Positions 1-8,967 of a DNA stretch of 64,000 nt are shown here, in pieces. The first letter of the stretch is position 1. Each line of letters opens with the position of its first letter. The notes beneath the pieces were generated by a model. That model worked only from the letters and a program-made list of their open reading frames with translations, was not told the DNA's origin and did not search any database. Source of the stretch: Duganella aceris (GTDB lineage: Bacteria; Pseudomonadota; Gammaproteobacteria; Burkholderiales; Burkholderiaceae_D); contig NZ_JAADJT010000002.1 of the NCBI RefSeq assembly GCF_011090165.1, positions 186,001-250,000 of the forward strand, given 5' to 3'. The position numbers and the translations under genes are program-made.

Positions 1-3000
1 GTTGTCGCGCACGGACACCACCACCTGGTCGCCGTCGCGCCGCGCCGTGACGTGCAGCCGGCCTTCCGGCTCGGTGTATTTCGCGGCGTTGGTCAGCAGG
101 TTGGCCAACACCTGCGCGCAGCGGCCCGGATCGGCCATCACCGCCAGCCCGCGCGCCGGCACCTCCAGTTCCAGCGCATGGCGCTTTTGTTCGATCAGCG
201 GACTGGCGGTCTCGATCGCGCGCGCCACCACCTCGGCCATCTCCACCGCTTCGCGCCGCAGCTGGATCTTGCCTTCGGCGACGCGCGACACGTCCAGCAG
301 ATCGTCGACCAGCGCCACCAGGTGATTGGTCTGGCGCTCGATCACCGCGCGCTCCTTGACCGCGTAGTCGCCGCCGCGCAGCCGCATCAGCTGCAGCGCG
401 GTGACGATGGGCGCCAGCGGATTGCGCAGCTCGTGGCCCAGCATCGCCAGGAATTCGTCCTTGGCGCGGTTGGCCGCCTCCGCCGCGCGCTTGGCGTTGG
501 CCAGCTCGGTCACTTCGAACACCACCACCGCCACGCCCTCCGGCTTGCCGGCATCGTCGAGCAGCGGCTGGTAGACGAAATCGAAGTAGCCGTCCTCCAG
601 CCGGGGCGGCGAGCCGCGCATCAGCTTGACCAGCACCGAACGGCCGACGTACGGCTGGCCGGTGTCGAACACGCTGTCCAGCAACTCGAAGATGCCCTGA
701 CCCTCCAGTTCCGGCAGCGCCTCGCGGATCGGCAGTCCCACCACGGGCCGATGGCCGATGATCTCCTGGTAGTAGGCGTTGGCCTGCTCGAACACGTGCC
801 GCGGTCCGCGCAGGATGGTGATCGCCACCGGCGCCTGGCTGAAGATGCCCTGCGTGCGCCGCTCCACCGCCCGCTCCACCACTCGCCCTTGCTGGCGCAG
901 GCGCAGCAGGTCGATACGCGCGGCCAGCTCGCGGCCGGAGAACGGCTTGACCAGGTAGTCGTCGGCGCCGGCCTGCAATCCCTCCAGCCGCGCCTCCTCG
1001 CCGGCGCGCGCCGACAACAGCATGAACGGGATGTCGCGCGTGGCCGGATCGGCGCGCAGCGCCGCCAGCAGGCCGAAGCCGTCGAGCCGGGGCATCATCA
1101 CGTCGGACAGGATGATGTCCGGCGCCTGCCGCGCCACCGCCTCCAGCGCCGCGACGCCGTTGTCGCAGGCCTCCACCCGCCACTGCCCACGTAGCAGGCG
1201 TCGCAGGTAGTCGCGCATGTCGGCGTTGTCGTCGACCACCAGCAGGCGCCCGAGCATGCGCGGCGCGGCCGGGGTCTCGGGCGCATCGTCGGGCGCGACG
1301 GCGGCCGGCTGCACCCAGCCGTCGGCTTCGGCGACGTAGGCTTGCGCGACGTTCGCCGGCAGCGGCGGCGCCTGCTCGCGCAGTTGGTCCGCCGGCAGGT
1401 GGGCGCTGCCCAGCGGCAGCGTCACGCTGAACACGGTGCCGCGACCCGCCACGCTGTCGACGCCGATCTCGCCGCCGTGCAGCGCCACCAGATCATGCAC
1501 CAGCGCCAGGCCGATGCCGGAACCTTCGTGCGTGCGCGAGCGCGCGCCCTCGACCCGGTGGAAGCGTTCGAACAACAGCGGCAGCTGGTCGGCCGGGATG
1601 CCGGTGCCGGTGTCCTCCACCTGCAGCCGCACCTGCTTGCCGACGCCGCGCAGGCCGACGCGGATCTCGCCTTCGAAGGTGAACTTGAAGGCGTTCGACA
1701 GCAGGTTGAGAATGATCTTTTCCCACATCGCCGCATCGACATACACCGGCGACGGCAACGGCCGGCAATCGACGGTGAGCCGCATGCCCGCGCCTTCGAT
1801 GGTGGAGCGGAAGCTGCTGGCCAGATCGGCGGTCAGCGCGGACAGGTCGGTCGGCGCGAAACCCGCCTGGGCGCGGCCGGCCTGCACGCGCGAGAATTCC
1901 AGCAGCGTGTTGACCAGTTTTTGCAGCCGCAGCGCGTTGCGCTGCATCAGCTGCATGCGCGCGCGCTGCACCGCCGGCAGCGGCTCGGCGGCGTCGCCCA
2001 GCGCATCCTCGATCGGGCCAAGCAACAGCGTCAACGGGGTGCGGAATTCGTGGCTGACGTTGCTGAAGAACTGGGTCTTGGCGTGATCGAGCTGCATCAG
2101 CATCTCGGCGCGCAGGCGCTCGTCCTCGGCGGCGCGGGCGTGCTGGATCGCGTTGCCGGCCTGGCTGGCGATCAGCTCCATGAAGCTGCGGTAATCGGCG
2201 TCGAGCGGGCGCGCCGCGCTCACGCCCAGCACCAGCGCGCCGGCGGCATGGCGCGTGACCGCGTCCATCAACGGCAGCACCAGCGCCTGGCCGATGCGCT
2301 GATTGGCCAGGCCGGCCGGCATGCCGTCGAGCGTCCGGCCGGGATCGAGCGTCACCAGCCGCGCGGCGCCGTCGGCGATCACCTCGGCCACCGGGAACAG
2401 GCCGGCGGCGTTGGCCAGGCCGGGATGCGTGGCCTGCGCCAGCCGCGCCTCATCGCCTTCGGCGCCGGCCAGGTACAGCAGGGCGAACGGGAGGTCGTCG
2501 GGATTGTCGGCGATGGTGGCGATGGCGATGGCGCAGGCGCTCTGCACGCTCTTTTCCAGCAGCGTGCGGGTGCTCATGTCGGAGACGGTGCGCAGCCGGC
2601 GCGCGTTCAGGTGCTTGGCGGTGACGTCGAGATTGGGACAGAACAGGCCCGCCACCCGGCCCGATTCGTCGCGCACCGGGCTATACGAGAAGGAGTAGAA
2701 AGTCTCCTCCAGAAAATCGCCGCGCCGCATAAACAGCCGCACGTCGTCGGCCATGGTGGCCTCGCCGTGGCCGAACACCTTGTCCACCAAGGGGCCGCAG
2801 ATGTCCCAGATTTCGGCCCATACTTCGGACGCCGGCCGGCCGAGGGCCCACGGATGCTTGGCCATGCTGAGCACATTGATATACGCATCGTTGTATAAAA
2901 ACGTCGCCTGCTCGCCCCAGCCTATCCACATCGGTTGCGGAGAATTGAGCATCAGGCTGACCACCGCCTTCAGGCTGGGCGGCCAGCCGGCGATGGGGCC

Positions 3001-3096
3001 GAGCGGCGTGCGCGACCAGTCGAACGCCAATATCTGCGCACCCAGCACTCCCGGTGCGTTCAAAAACTGGGGGATGGCGCCGGACGGATGATTCAT
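1..3096 (-). CDS. Hybrid sensor histidine kinase with two kinase modules (5' part, 3' end outside window)
   Basis: Open frame of 1032 codons read from ATG at 3096 to the left edge without a stop. Visible order: PAS-like N-terminus (about residues 20-150), GAF-like region (about 170-320), HisKA with phospho-acceptor His349 in FFSNVSHEFRTPL, HATPase with an N box and a GTGIP G1 box, a receiver domain (LLVVDDN start, phospho-acceptor Asp665 in LSDVMMP, KPF at its end), a second PAS (about 730-860), and a second HisKA with His888 in MLGHELRNPL. The window edge cuts inside the second HATPase N box (NLLTNAAKY). No membrane segment is seen, so it is probably cytosolic. Two full kinase cores around an internal receiver suggest an intramolecular relay. 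Ligand and partner regulator are unknown. It is divergent from the helicase gene. Confidence 0.9.
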   Translation of the reverse strand, partial: MNHPSGAIPQFLNAPGVLGAQILAFDWSRTPLGPIAGWPPSLKAVVSLMLNSPQPMWIGWGEQATFLYNDAYINVLSMAKHPWALGRPASEVWAEIWDICGPLVDKVFGHGEATMADDVRLFMRRGDFLEETFYSFSYSPVRDESGRVAGLFCPNLDVTAKHLNARRLRTVSDMSTRTLLEKSVQSACAIAIATIADNPDDLPFALLYLAGAEGDEARLAQATHPGLANAAGLFPVAEVIADGAARLVTLDPGRTLDGMPAGLANQRIGQALVLPLMDAVTRHAAGALVLGVSAARPLDADYRSFMELIASQAGNAIQHARAAEDERLRAEMLMQLDHAKTQFFSNVSHEFRTPLTLLLGPIEDALGDAAEPLPAVQRARMQLMQRNALRLQKLVNTLLEFSRVQAGRAQAGFAPTDLSALTADLASSFRSTIEGAGMRLTVDCRPLPSPVYVDAAMWEKIILNLLSNAFKFTFEGEIRVGLRGVGKQVRLQVEDTGTGIPADQLPLLFERFHRVEGARSRTHEGSGIGLALVHDLVALHGGEIGVDSVAGRGTVFSVTLPLGSAHLPADQLREQAPPLPANVAQAYVAEADGWVQPAAVAPDDAPETPAAPRMLGRLLVVDDNADMRDYLRRLLRGQWRVEACDNGVAALEAVARQAPDIILSDVMMPRLDGFGLLAALRADPATRDIPFMLLSARAGEEARLEGLQAGADDYLVKPFSGRELAARIDLLRLRQQGRVVERAVERRTQGIFSQAPVAITILRGPRHVFEQANAYYQEIIGHRPVVGLPIREALPELEGQGIFELLDSVFDTGQPYVGRSVLVKLMRGSPPRLEDGYFDFVYQPLLDDAGKPEGVAVVVFEVTELANAKRAAEAANRAKDEFLAMLGHELRNPLAPIVTALQLMRLRGGDYAVKERAVIERQTNHLVALVDDLLDVSRVAEGKIQLRREAVEMAEVVARAIETASPLIEQKRHALELEVPARGLAVMADPGRCAQVLANLLTNAAKYTEPEGRLHVTARRDGDQVVVSVRDN

Positions 3097-3204
3097 GGGA
3101 AAACCTTGATAAAATTTCGCATTAACAATGTTTTAAGGCTATCACTTTTTGTTGCCGCATGGAGTCTGTTTGACATCGCCCCCTTCGTCCCCATCTAATA
3201 GGAC

Positions 3205-6200
3205 ATGAACCGATCCTCCGCAGCCGAACTCCGGCACGAATTCCATCCCGCCGTGGCGGCCTGGTTCCATTCGTCGTTCCCTACGGAAACAGAAGCGCAG
3301 CGGCGCGCCTGGCCGCTGATCGCCGCCGGCCAGCCGACCTTGATCGCGGCGCCGACCGGCTCCGGCAAGACGCTGACCGCCTTCCTGGCCGCGATCGACG
3401 CGCTGGTGCGCGAGAGCGGCGACGCGCCGCTGCCGGATGAGACGCGGGTGCTGTACGTGTCGCCGCTGAAGGCGCTGTCGAACGACATCCGCGTCAACCT
3501 GCTGGCGCCGCTGGAGGGCATCGCGCGCGAGTTGGAGGCGATGGGCCTGCCGCCGCACGGCATCCGCAGCGCGGTGCGCACCGGCGACACGACGCAGAAG
3601 GAACGCAACGCGATGCGCAAGCGCGCGCCGCACATCCTGGTGTCGACGCCGGAGTCGCTGTATGTGCTGCTCGGCTCCGATAGCGGCCGCGCCATGCTGT
3701 CCAATGTGCGCACCGTGATCGTCGATGAAATCCATGCCGTGGCCGGCGGCAAGCGTGGCAGCCATCTGGCCCTGAGCCTGGAGCGGCTCGATGCCTTGTG
3801 CGCGCGGCCGCCGGTGCGGGTCGGTTTGTCGGCCACGCAGAAGCCCTTGTCGCTGGTGGCGCGCTTCCTCGCCGGCAGCGGGCGCGATTGCGCGGTGGTC
3901 GATGTCGGCCATGTGCGGGCGCGCGACCTGAACCTGGAGCTGCCGCCGGTGCCGCTGGAGGCCATCATGGCCAACGATGTGTGGGAGCGGGTCTACGACC
4001 GTCTGGCGGAGTTGACGGTGCTGCATCGGACCACGCTTATCTTCGTCAACACGCGGCGCATGGCGGAACGCATGGCGCGCCATCTGGGCGACCGCCTCGG
4101 CGCGCAGCATGTGGCCGCGCACCACGGCAGCCTGGCCAAGGAATACCGGCTCGATGCGGAACAGCGGCTCAAGCGCGGCGAGTTGCAGGTGCTGATCGCG
4201 ACGGCGTCGCTGGAGCTGGGCATCGACATCGGCGACGTCGATCTGGTGTGTCAGATTGGTTCGCCGCGCAGCATCGCGTCGTTCCTGCAGCGGGTCGGGC
4301 GGTCGGGGCACCAGGTCGGCGGACTGCCCAAGGGGCGGCTGTTTCCGCAGTCGCGCGACGATTTGATCGAGTGCGCGGCGTTGCTGGACTGCGTGCGGCG
4401 CAATGAGCTGGATCTGTTGCGCATTCCGCCGGCGCCGCTGGATGTGATGGCGCAGCAGATCGTGGCGGAGGTGGCGTGTCGCGAGTGGGGCGAGGATGAG
4501 ATGTTCGAGCTGCTGCGGCGGGCGTCGCCGTATGCGGAGCTGGAGCGCAAGCAGTATGAGGCGGTGCTGCGCATGCTGACCGACGGCTACACCGGCCGCC
4601 AGGGCGTACGCGGTTCGTATCTACATCGCGATGCCGTCAGCCGCACCTTGCGCGGGCGGCGCGGCGGCAAGCTGACCGCCGTGACTTCCGGCGGCACGAT
4701 ACCGGACAACGCCGATTACACGGTGGTGCTGGAGCCGCAGGGGCAGAGCGTGGGCACGGTGCATGAGGATTTCGCGGTCGAGAGTTTGGCAGGGGATGTT
4801 TTCCAACTTGGGAACACGTCGTATCGGATCCAGCGCATCGAGGCCGGCAAGGTGCGGGTGGAGGATGCGCACGGCGCCGCGCCCAACATTCCATTCTGGC
4901 TGGGCGAGGCGCCAGGCCGCAGCGACGAGCTGTCATTCGGCGTCGCCCGCCTGCGCGGCGAGATCGAGCGGCAGCTGGCCGGCATCAACGCGGACGGCTC
5001 GGGGCGGGCGGCGGACGGCGAGGCCAACGCAGACGGCCCAAGGCGGGCGGCGGACGGCGGGACCAACGCGGACGACCCGGGGCGGGCGGCGGACGGCGAG
5101 GCCAACGCGGACGGCTCGGGGCGGGCGGCGGACGGCGAGGCTAACGCGGACGGCCCGGGGCGGGCGGCGGACGGCGGGGCCGGCGCGGCGGGCGACAACA
5201 GCGCCGGGATCGAGCGCGCCATTGGCTGGCTGCACGAACATCTCGGCCTGCACGACGATGCCGCGCGCCAGATCGTCGAATACCTGGCCCGCGCGCGCTC
5301 TGCGCTCGGCGCCCTGCCGACCCGCGACACGCTGGTCATGGAACGCTTCTTCGACGAATCCGGCGGCATGCAGCTGGTCTTGCACTCACCTTACGGTAGC
5401 CGCATCAACCGCGCCTGGGGTCTGGCGCTGCGCAAGCGCTTCTGCCGCACCTTCAACTTCGAGCTGCAGGCCGCCGCCACCGAGGACGCCATCGTGCTGT
5501 CGCTATCGGACAGCCACAGCTTCCCGCTGGACGAAGTCTGGCGCTACCTGCGCTCCACCAGCGCAGAACACATCCTGATCCAGGCCCTGCTCGACGCCCC
5601 GCTGTTCAACGTCCGATGGCGCTGGAACGCGACCACGGCGCTGGCCCTGCCGCGCTACGCCGGCGGCCGCAAAGTCGCGCCGCAACTCCAGCGCATGAAG
5701 AGCGACGACCTGCTGGCCGCCGTCTTCCCCGATCAGGCCGCGTGCCTGGAAAACATCGTCGGCGAACGCGAACTGCCCAGCCACCCGCTGGTCGACCAGA
5801 CCCTGGACGACTGCCTGCACGAAGCGATGGACAGCGAAGGCTGGCTCGCCCTGCTGCGCCGTATGGAAGCCGGCGAAGTGCGCCTGCTGTCGCGCGACCT
5901 GCCCGCGCCGTCGCCGCTGGCGATGGAGATCCTCAACGCCCGCCCCTACGCCTTCCTCGACGACGCGCCGCTGGAAGAACGCCGCACGCAAGCCGTGATC
6001 AACCGCCGCTGGACCGACCCCGCCTCCACCGACGACCTGGGCGCACTGGACGCCGGCGCCATCGCCGCCGTGGCCGACGAAGCCTGGCCGCACGCGCGCA
6101 ACAGCGACGAGATGCACGAGGCGCTGATGTCGCTGGCCTGCGTCACCCGCGACGAAGCGGCGCGCGAGGAAGGCTGGCCGGGCTGGCTCGACGGACTGTC

Positions 6201-7962
6201 GAACGGCGGCCGCGCCACGCGCCTGCGCGACGCCCGCAGCGGCGCCGATTTCTGGGTCGCGCTGGAGCGGCTGGCCTGCCTGCAGGCCGCCTACCCCGAT
6301 GCGATCGCCGCGCCCGCGCTGACCATTCCGGAGAACCTGCGCCTCAACGGCGACGAGCCCTGGACCCGCGACGCCGCCCTGGTCGACATCATGCGCGCGC
6401 GCCTGAGCGGTTTCGGACCGCAGCCGCTGGCCGCCATCGCCGACGCGCTGGCGCTGCCCGAAACCACCGCCACCATCGCGCTGACGCAGCTGGAAAGCGA
6501 AGGCTACGTGATGCGCGGCCGCTTCAATCCCGGCGCCGTCACCGAGGAATGGTGCGAGCGCCATCTGCTGGCGCGCATCCACCGTTACACGATCAAGAGC
6601 CTGCGGCGCGAGATCGAACCGGTGGAGCGGCAGGACTTCATGCGCTTCCTGTTCGAGTGGCAGCACCTGTCGGCGGACACGCAATTGCAGGGCGCGGACG
6701 CGCTGCCGCAGGTGCTGGCGCAATTGGAGGGCTACGAAGCGGCGGCCGGCGCCTGGGAGAAGGAATTGCTGGCGCTGCGGGTGGCGGACTACGAGCCGCA
6801 GTGGCTCGACGATATGTGCCGCTCGGGGAAAATCGTCTGGACCCGCGTCGGCGCGCCGTCCAGCGCCGCCGGCGGGCCGGTGCGCGGCACGCCGCTGGTG
6901 CTGCTGCCGCGCCGTCAGCTCGGGCTGTGGCATGCGCTTCCCGCCATGCCGGCCGAGGTGGAAGTCTCGCCGCGCGCCACGCGCGTGCTGGCGGCGCTGC
7001 GCCGCGACGGCGCGATGTTCTTCGACGAGCTGTCGCAGGACGCCAGGCTGCTGCCGGTAGAGCTGGAGAATACGTTGGGAGAACTGGTGGCGACCGGGCT
7101 GGTCAACGCCGACAGCTACGCCGGACTGCGCGCCATGCTGGTCCCGGCCAACAAGCGCGCCAGCAGCGACAAGCGCCGCCGCCGTGGCGCCGGGCCGACG
7201 ATGGAGGAAGCCGGACGCTGGGCGCTGGTGCGGCGCGGCGACGGCGTGACCATTACCGAGCGGGTGGTCGAAACCGCGCTCGCCGTCAATGGCGACGCGA
7301 TGGCGGCCGGCGAAGCCGCCGCAGCCCACGACGCCGCCGATCCCGCCGCGCCGGCCACCCGGGCCTCGCGCACGACGGCCGCAGCGGGAGCAGCACCGTT
7401 GACGCCGGGCGTACGGGCGATACCGGGCGCGCGCGTGACGACGGCCACAATGGCGACCCCGGCGAGCGCCAGGACTGTCCCCGCGCCGCCGGTCCGCAGG
7501 CCGCGCACCGATCCCGAAACGCTGGAGCACATCGCGATGACGCTGCTGCGCCGCTACGGCGTGATGTTCTGGCGCCTGCTGGAGCGCGAGGCGGCATGGC
7601 TGCCGGCGTGGCGCGAGCTGCTGCCGGTGTACCACCGCCTCGAAGCACGCGGCGAGATACGCGGCGGGCGCTTTGTGGCCGGCCTCTCCGGCGAACAGTT
7701 CGCGCTGCCGGAAGCGATCCCGCTGCTGCGCGAGATGCGCCGCCGTCCGCACGACGGCGCCATGGTCTGCATCTCGGCCGTCGATCCGCTCAACCTCTGC
7801 GGCACACTGCTGGCCGGCGACAAGGTGCCCGCGCTCGCCGGCAACCGTCTGCTGTTCCGCGACGGCGTACTGGTGGCCACCCAGGCCGCCGGAAAATTCA
7901 GCTACCCGCAAGGCAGCGAGGAGCGCGAACTGCTGCACGCCCACCTGGTGGGCCGCAGCTAA
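3205..7962 (+). CDS. lhr: Large ATP-dependent helicase of the Lhr family
   Basis: 1585 residues, a usual length for full-size bacterial Lhr. Superfamily 2 motifs are present in order: motif I APTGSGKT (residues 49-56), DEIH box (about 174-177), GLSATQ motif III (about 206-211) and arginine-finger motif QRVGRSGH (362-369). These are followed by the winged-helix and beta-barrel Lhr core and a long C-terminal region typical of Lhr-CTD. Lhr is a 3'-5' ATP-dependent translocase on single-stranded DNA that unwinds DNA and RNA:DNA hybrids and is linked to repair. Odd points: residues 595-659 are five copies of a 13-residue Asn-Ala-Asp-Gly repeat between the core and the next conserved block, and residues about 1370-1440 are Ala/Thr/Pro-rich low complexity. 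The start at 3205 has little Shine-Dalgarno support, but conserved sequence begins soon after it. Confidence 0.95.
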   Translation: MNRSSAAELRHEFHPAVAAWFHSSFPTETEAQRRAWPLIAAGQPTLIAAPTGSGKTLTAFLAAIDALVRESGDAPLPDETRVLYVSPLKALSNDIRVNLLAPLEGIARELEAMGLPPHGIRSAVRTGDTTQKERNAMRKRAPHILVSTPESLYVLLGSDSGRAMLSNVRTVIVDEIHAVAGGKRGSHLALSLERLDALCARPPVRVGLSATQKPLSLVARFLAGSGRDCAVVDVGHVRARDLNLELPPVPLEAIMANDVWERVYDRLAELTVLHRTTLIFVNTRRMAERMARHLGDRLGAQHVAAHHGSLAKEYRLDAEQRLKRGELQVLIATASLELGIDIGDVDLVCQIGSPRSIASFLQRVGRSGHQVGGLPKGRLFPQSRDDLIECAALLDCVRRNELDLLRIPPAPLDVMAQQIVAEVACREWGEDEMFELLRRASPYAELERKQYEAVLRMLTDGYTGRQGVRGSYLHRDAVSRTLRGRRGGKLTAVTSGGTIPDNADYTVVLEPQGQSVGTVHEDFAVESLAGDVFQLGNTSYRIQRIEAGKVRVEDAHGAAPNIPFWLGEAPGRSDELSFGVARLRGEIERQLAGINADGSGRAADGEANADGPRRAADGGTNADDPGRAADGEANADGSGRAADGEANADGPGRAADGGAGAAGDNSAGIERAIGWLHEHLGLHDDAARQIVEYLARARSALGALPTRDTLVMERFFDESGGMQLVLHSPYGSRINRAWGLALRKRFCRTFNFELQAAATEDAIVLSLSDSHSFPLDEVWRYLRSTSAEHILIQALLDAPLFNVRWRWNATTALALPRYAGGRKVAPQLQRMKSDDLLAAVFPDQAACLENIVGERELPSHPLVDQTLDDCLHEAMDSEGWLALLRRMEAGEVRLLSRDLPAPSPLAMEILNARPYAFLDDAPLEERRTQAVINRRWTDPASTDDLGALDAGAIAAVADEAWPHARNSDEMHEALMSLACVTRDEAAREEGWPGWLDGLSNGGRATRLRDARSGADFWVALERLACLQAAYPDAIAAPALTIPENLRLNGDEPWTRDAALVDIMRARLSGFGPQPLAAIADALALPETTATIALTQLESEGYVMRGRFNPGAVTEEWCERHLLARIHRYTIKSLRREIEPVERQDFMRFLFEWQHLSADTQLQGADALPQVLAQLEGYEAAAGAWEKELLALRVADYEPQWLDDMCRSGKIVWTRVGAPSSAAGGPVRGTPLVLLPRRQLGLWHALPAMPAEVEVSPRATRVLAALRRDGAMFFDELSQDARLLPVELENTLGELVATGLVNADSYAGLRAMLVPANKRASSDKRRRRGAGPTMEEAGRWALVRRGDGVTITERVVETALAVNGDAMAAGEAAAAHDAADPAAPATRASRTTAAAGAAPLTPGVRAIPGARVTTATMATPASARTVPAPPVRRPRTDPETLEHIAMTLLRRYGVMFWRLLEREAAWLPAWRELLPVYHRLEARGEIRGGRFVAGLSGEQFALPEAIPLLREMRRRPHDGAMVCISAVDPLNLCGTLLAGDKVPALAGNRLLFRDGVLVATQAAGKFSYPQGSEERELLHAHLVGRS
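4987..5181 (+). repeat. In-frame 39-bp tandem repeat, five copies, inside the helicase gene
   Basis: Five consecutive 39-bp units encode variants of NADGSGRAADGEA (residues 595-659). Copies differ at a few positions (S/P, G/R, E/G, A/T). The repeat length is a multiple of three, so copy changes keep the frame. It lies in a Gly/Ala/Asp-rich linker just before the conserved AGIERAIGWLHEHLGL block. Confidence 0.95.
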
Positions 7963-7966
7963 GCCG

Positions 7967-8845
7967 TTAAAGCTGACGTGCGCCGAACGTGTCGCACAGC
8001 TCCACCTTGCCGTTGTCGATGCCCTTCTTAAACCACCGCACCCGCTGCTCGGAACTGCCGTGCGTGAAGGAATCCGGCACCACCTGCCCCTGCGCCTGCC
8101 GCTGCAAGGCATCGTCGCCGATCGCCGTGGCGGCCTTCAGCGCGGTCTCGACGTCGCCCTGCTCCAGAATCGCGCGCGCCTGGTTCGCGTGGAACGCCCA
8201 CACGCCGGCGTAGCAATCCGCCTGCAACTCCAGCCGCACCGACATCGCGTTGGCCTGGGTCTCGGACGCGCGCCGGCGCGCCTGCTGGACCTTGTCCGAG
8301 GTGCCCATCAAGTTCTGCACGTGGTGCCCGACCTCATGAGCGATCACATACGCCTGAGCGAATTCGCCGGAGACCTTGAAGCGATCCTGCATCAAGCGAT
8401 AAAAGCTCAAATCGATATAAACCTTTTGATCGCTTGGGCAGTAAAACGGCCCGGTCGCCGTTTGTCCGGTGCCGCAAGCGGTGGGCGTACTGTCGGAAAA
8501 CAGCACCAACGTCGGTTTGACATAGGTCTTGCCGGAAGCGCTGAACAACGCGGTCCAGACATCTTCGGTATCGCCCAGCACAGTCGCGACGAATTTCGCC
8601 TGAAGGTCCGACGCAGGCGGCGCATGCGCGGGCGCTTGCTGTACCGACGTCACTCCACCGCCGCCGCCAGTCAAGATATTCAGCAGCGTGACCGGACTGA
8701 CGCCCAGAAAATACGATCCGACCAGCGCGATGACGATGGTGCCGATCCCGATCGAGCGCCCACCGAAGCCGCTGCCGCCACCGCCGCCGCTCTGGCCGCG
8801 CCGGTCTTCCACATTGTCGCTTTCGCGATTACCTTGCCATTTCAT
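7967..8845 (-). CDS. Neutral zinc metallopeptidase of the YpfJ/KPN_00809 family
   Basis: 292 residues from ATG 8845. The start was chosen because MKWQGNRESDNVEDRRG is the family's conserved N-terminus. An upstream in-frame start at 8944 would add 33 unconserved residues. A Gly-rich stretch is followed by one membrane segment (about residues 35-60), giving a probable N-in/C-out single-pass topology. The zinc site HEVGHH (His170, Glu171, His174) lies in VIAHEVGHHVQNLMG, and a QADCYAGVWA motif follows, as in family members. The physiological substrate is not established. It converges on the helicase gene with a 4-bp gap. Confidence 0.92.
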   Translation of the reverse strand: MKWQGNRESDNVEDRRGQSGGGGGSGFGGRSIGIGTIVIALVGSYFLGVSPVTLLNILTGGGGGVTSVQQAPAHAPPASDLQAKFVATVLGDTEDVWTALFSASGKTYVKPTLVLFSDSTPTACGTGQTATGPFYCPSDQKVYIDLSFYRLMQDRFKVSGEFAQAYVIAHEVGHHVQNLMGTSDKVQQARRRASETQANAMSVRLELQADCYAGVWAFHANQARAILEQGDVETALKAATAIGDDALQRQAQGQVVPDSFTHGSSEQRVRWFKKGIDNGKVELCDTFGARQL

Positions 8846-8967
8846 CTTGTACCCCACACTGTTTTCATAAGTCACTATACGCCGCCCAACCCGCGCACAG
8901 CAACGTTTTGCACCCCATTGTGGCATAGCGCACATTGTGCGCACGACCCCGGGCGTAGCATGGCCTC

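Noticed and set aside
52..2898. Long plus-strand frames (52-1194 and 1342-2898) at the left end
   Set aside because: They are Arg/His/Gln-rich shadows of the minus-strand sensor kinase, whose domains and catalytic motifs are clear.
4987..5181. CRISPR array
   Set aside because: Repeat units are contiguous and in frame within a protein gene, with no spacers.
5503..8112. Minus-strand frame of 869 codons opposite the helicase
   Set aside because: Antisense composition, no motif, and it overlaps intact Lhr motifs on the plus strand.
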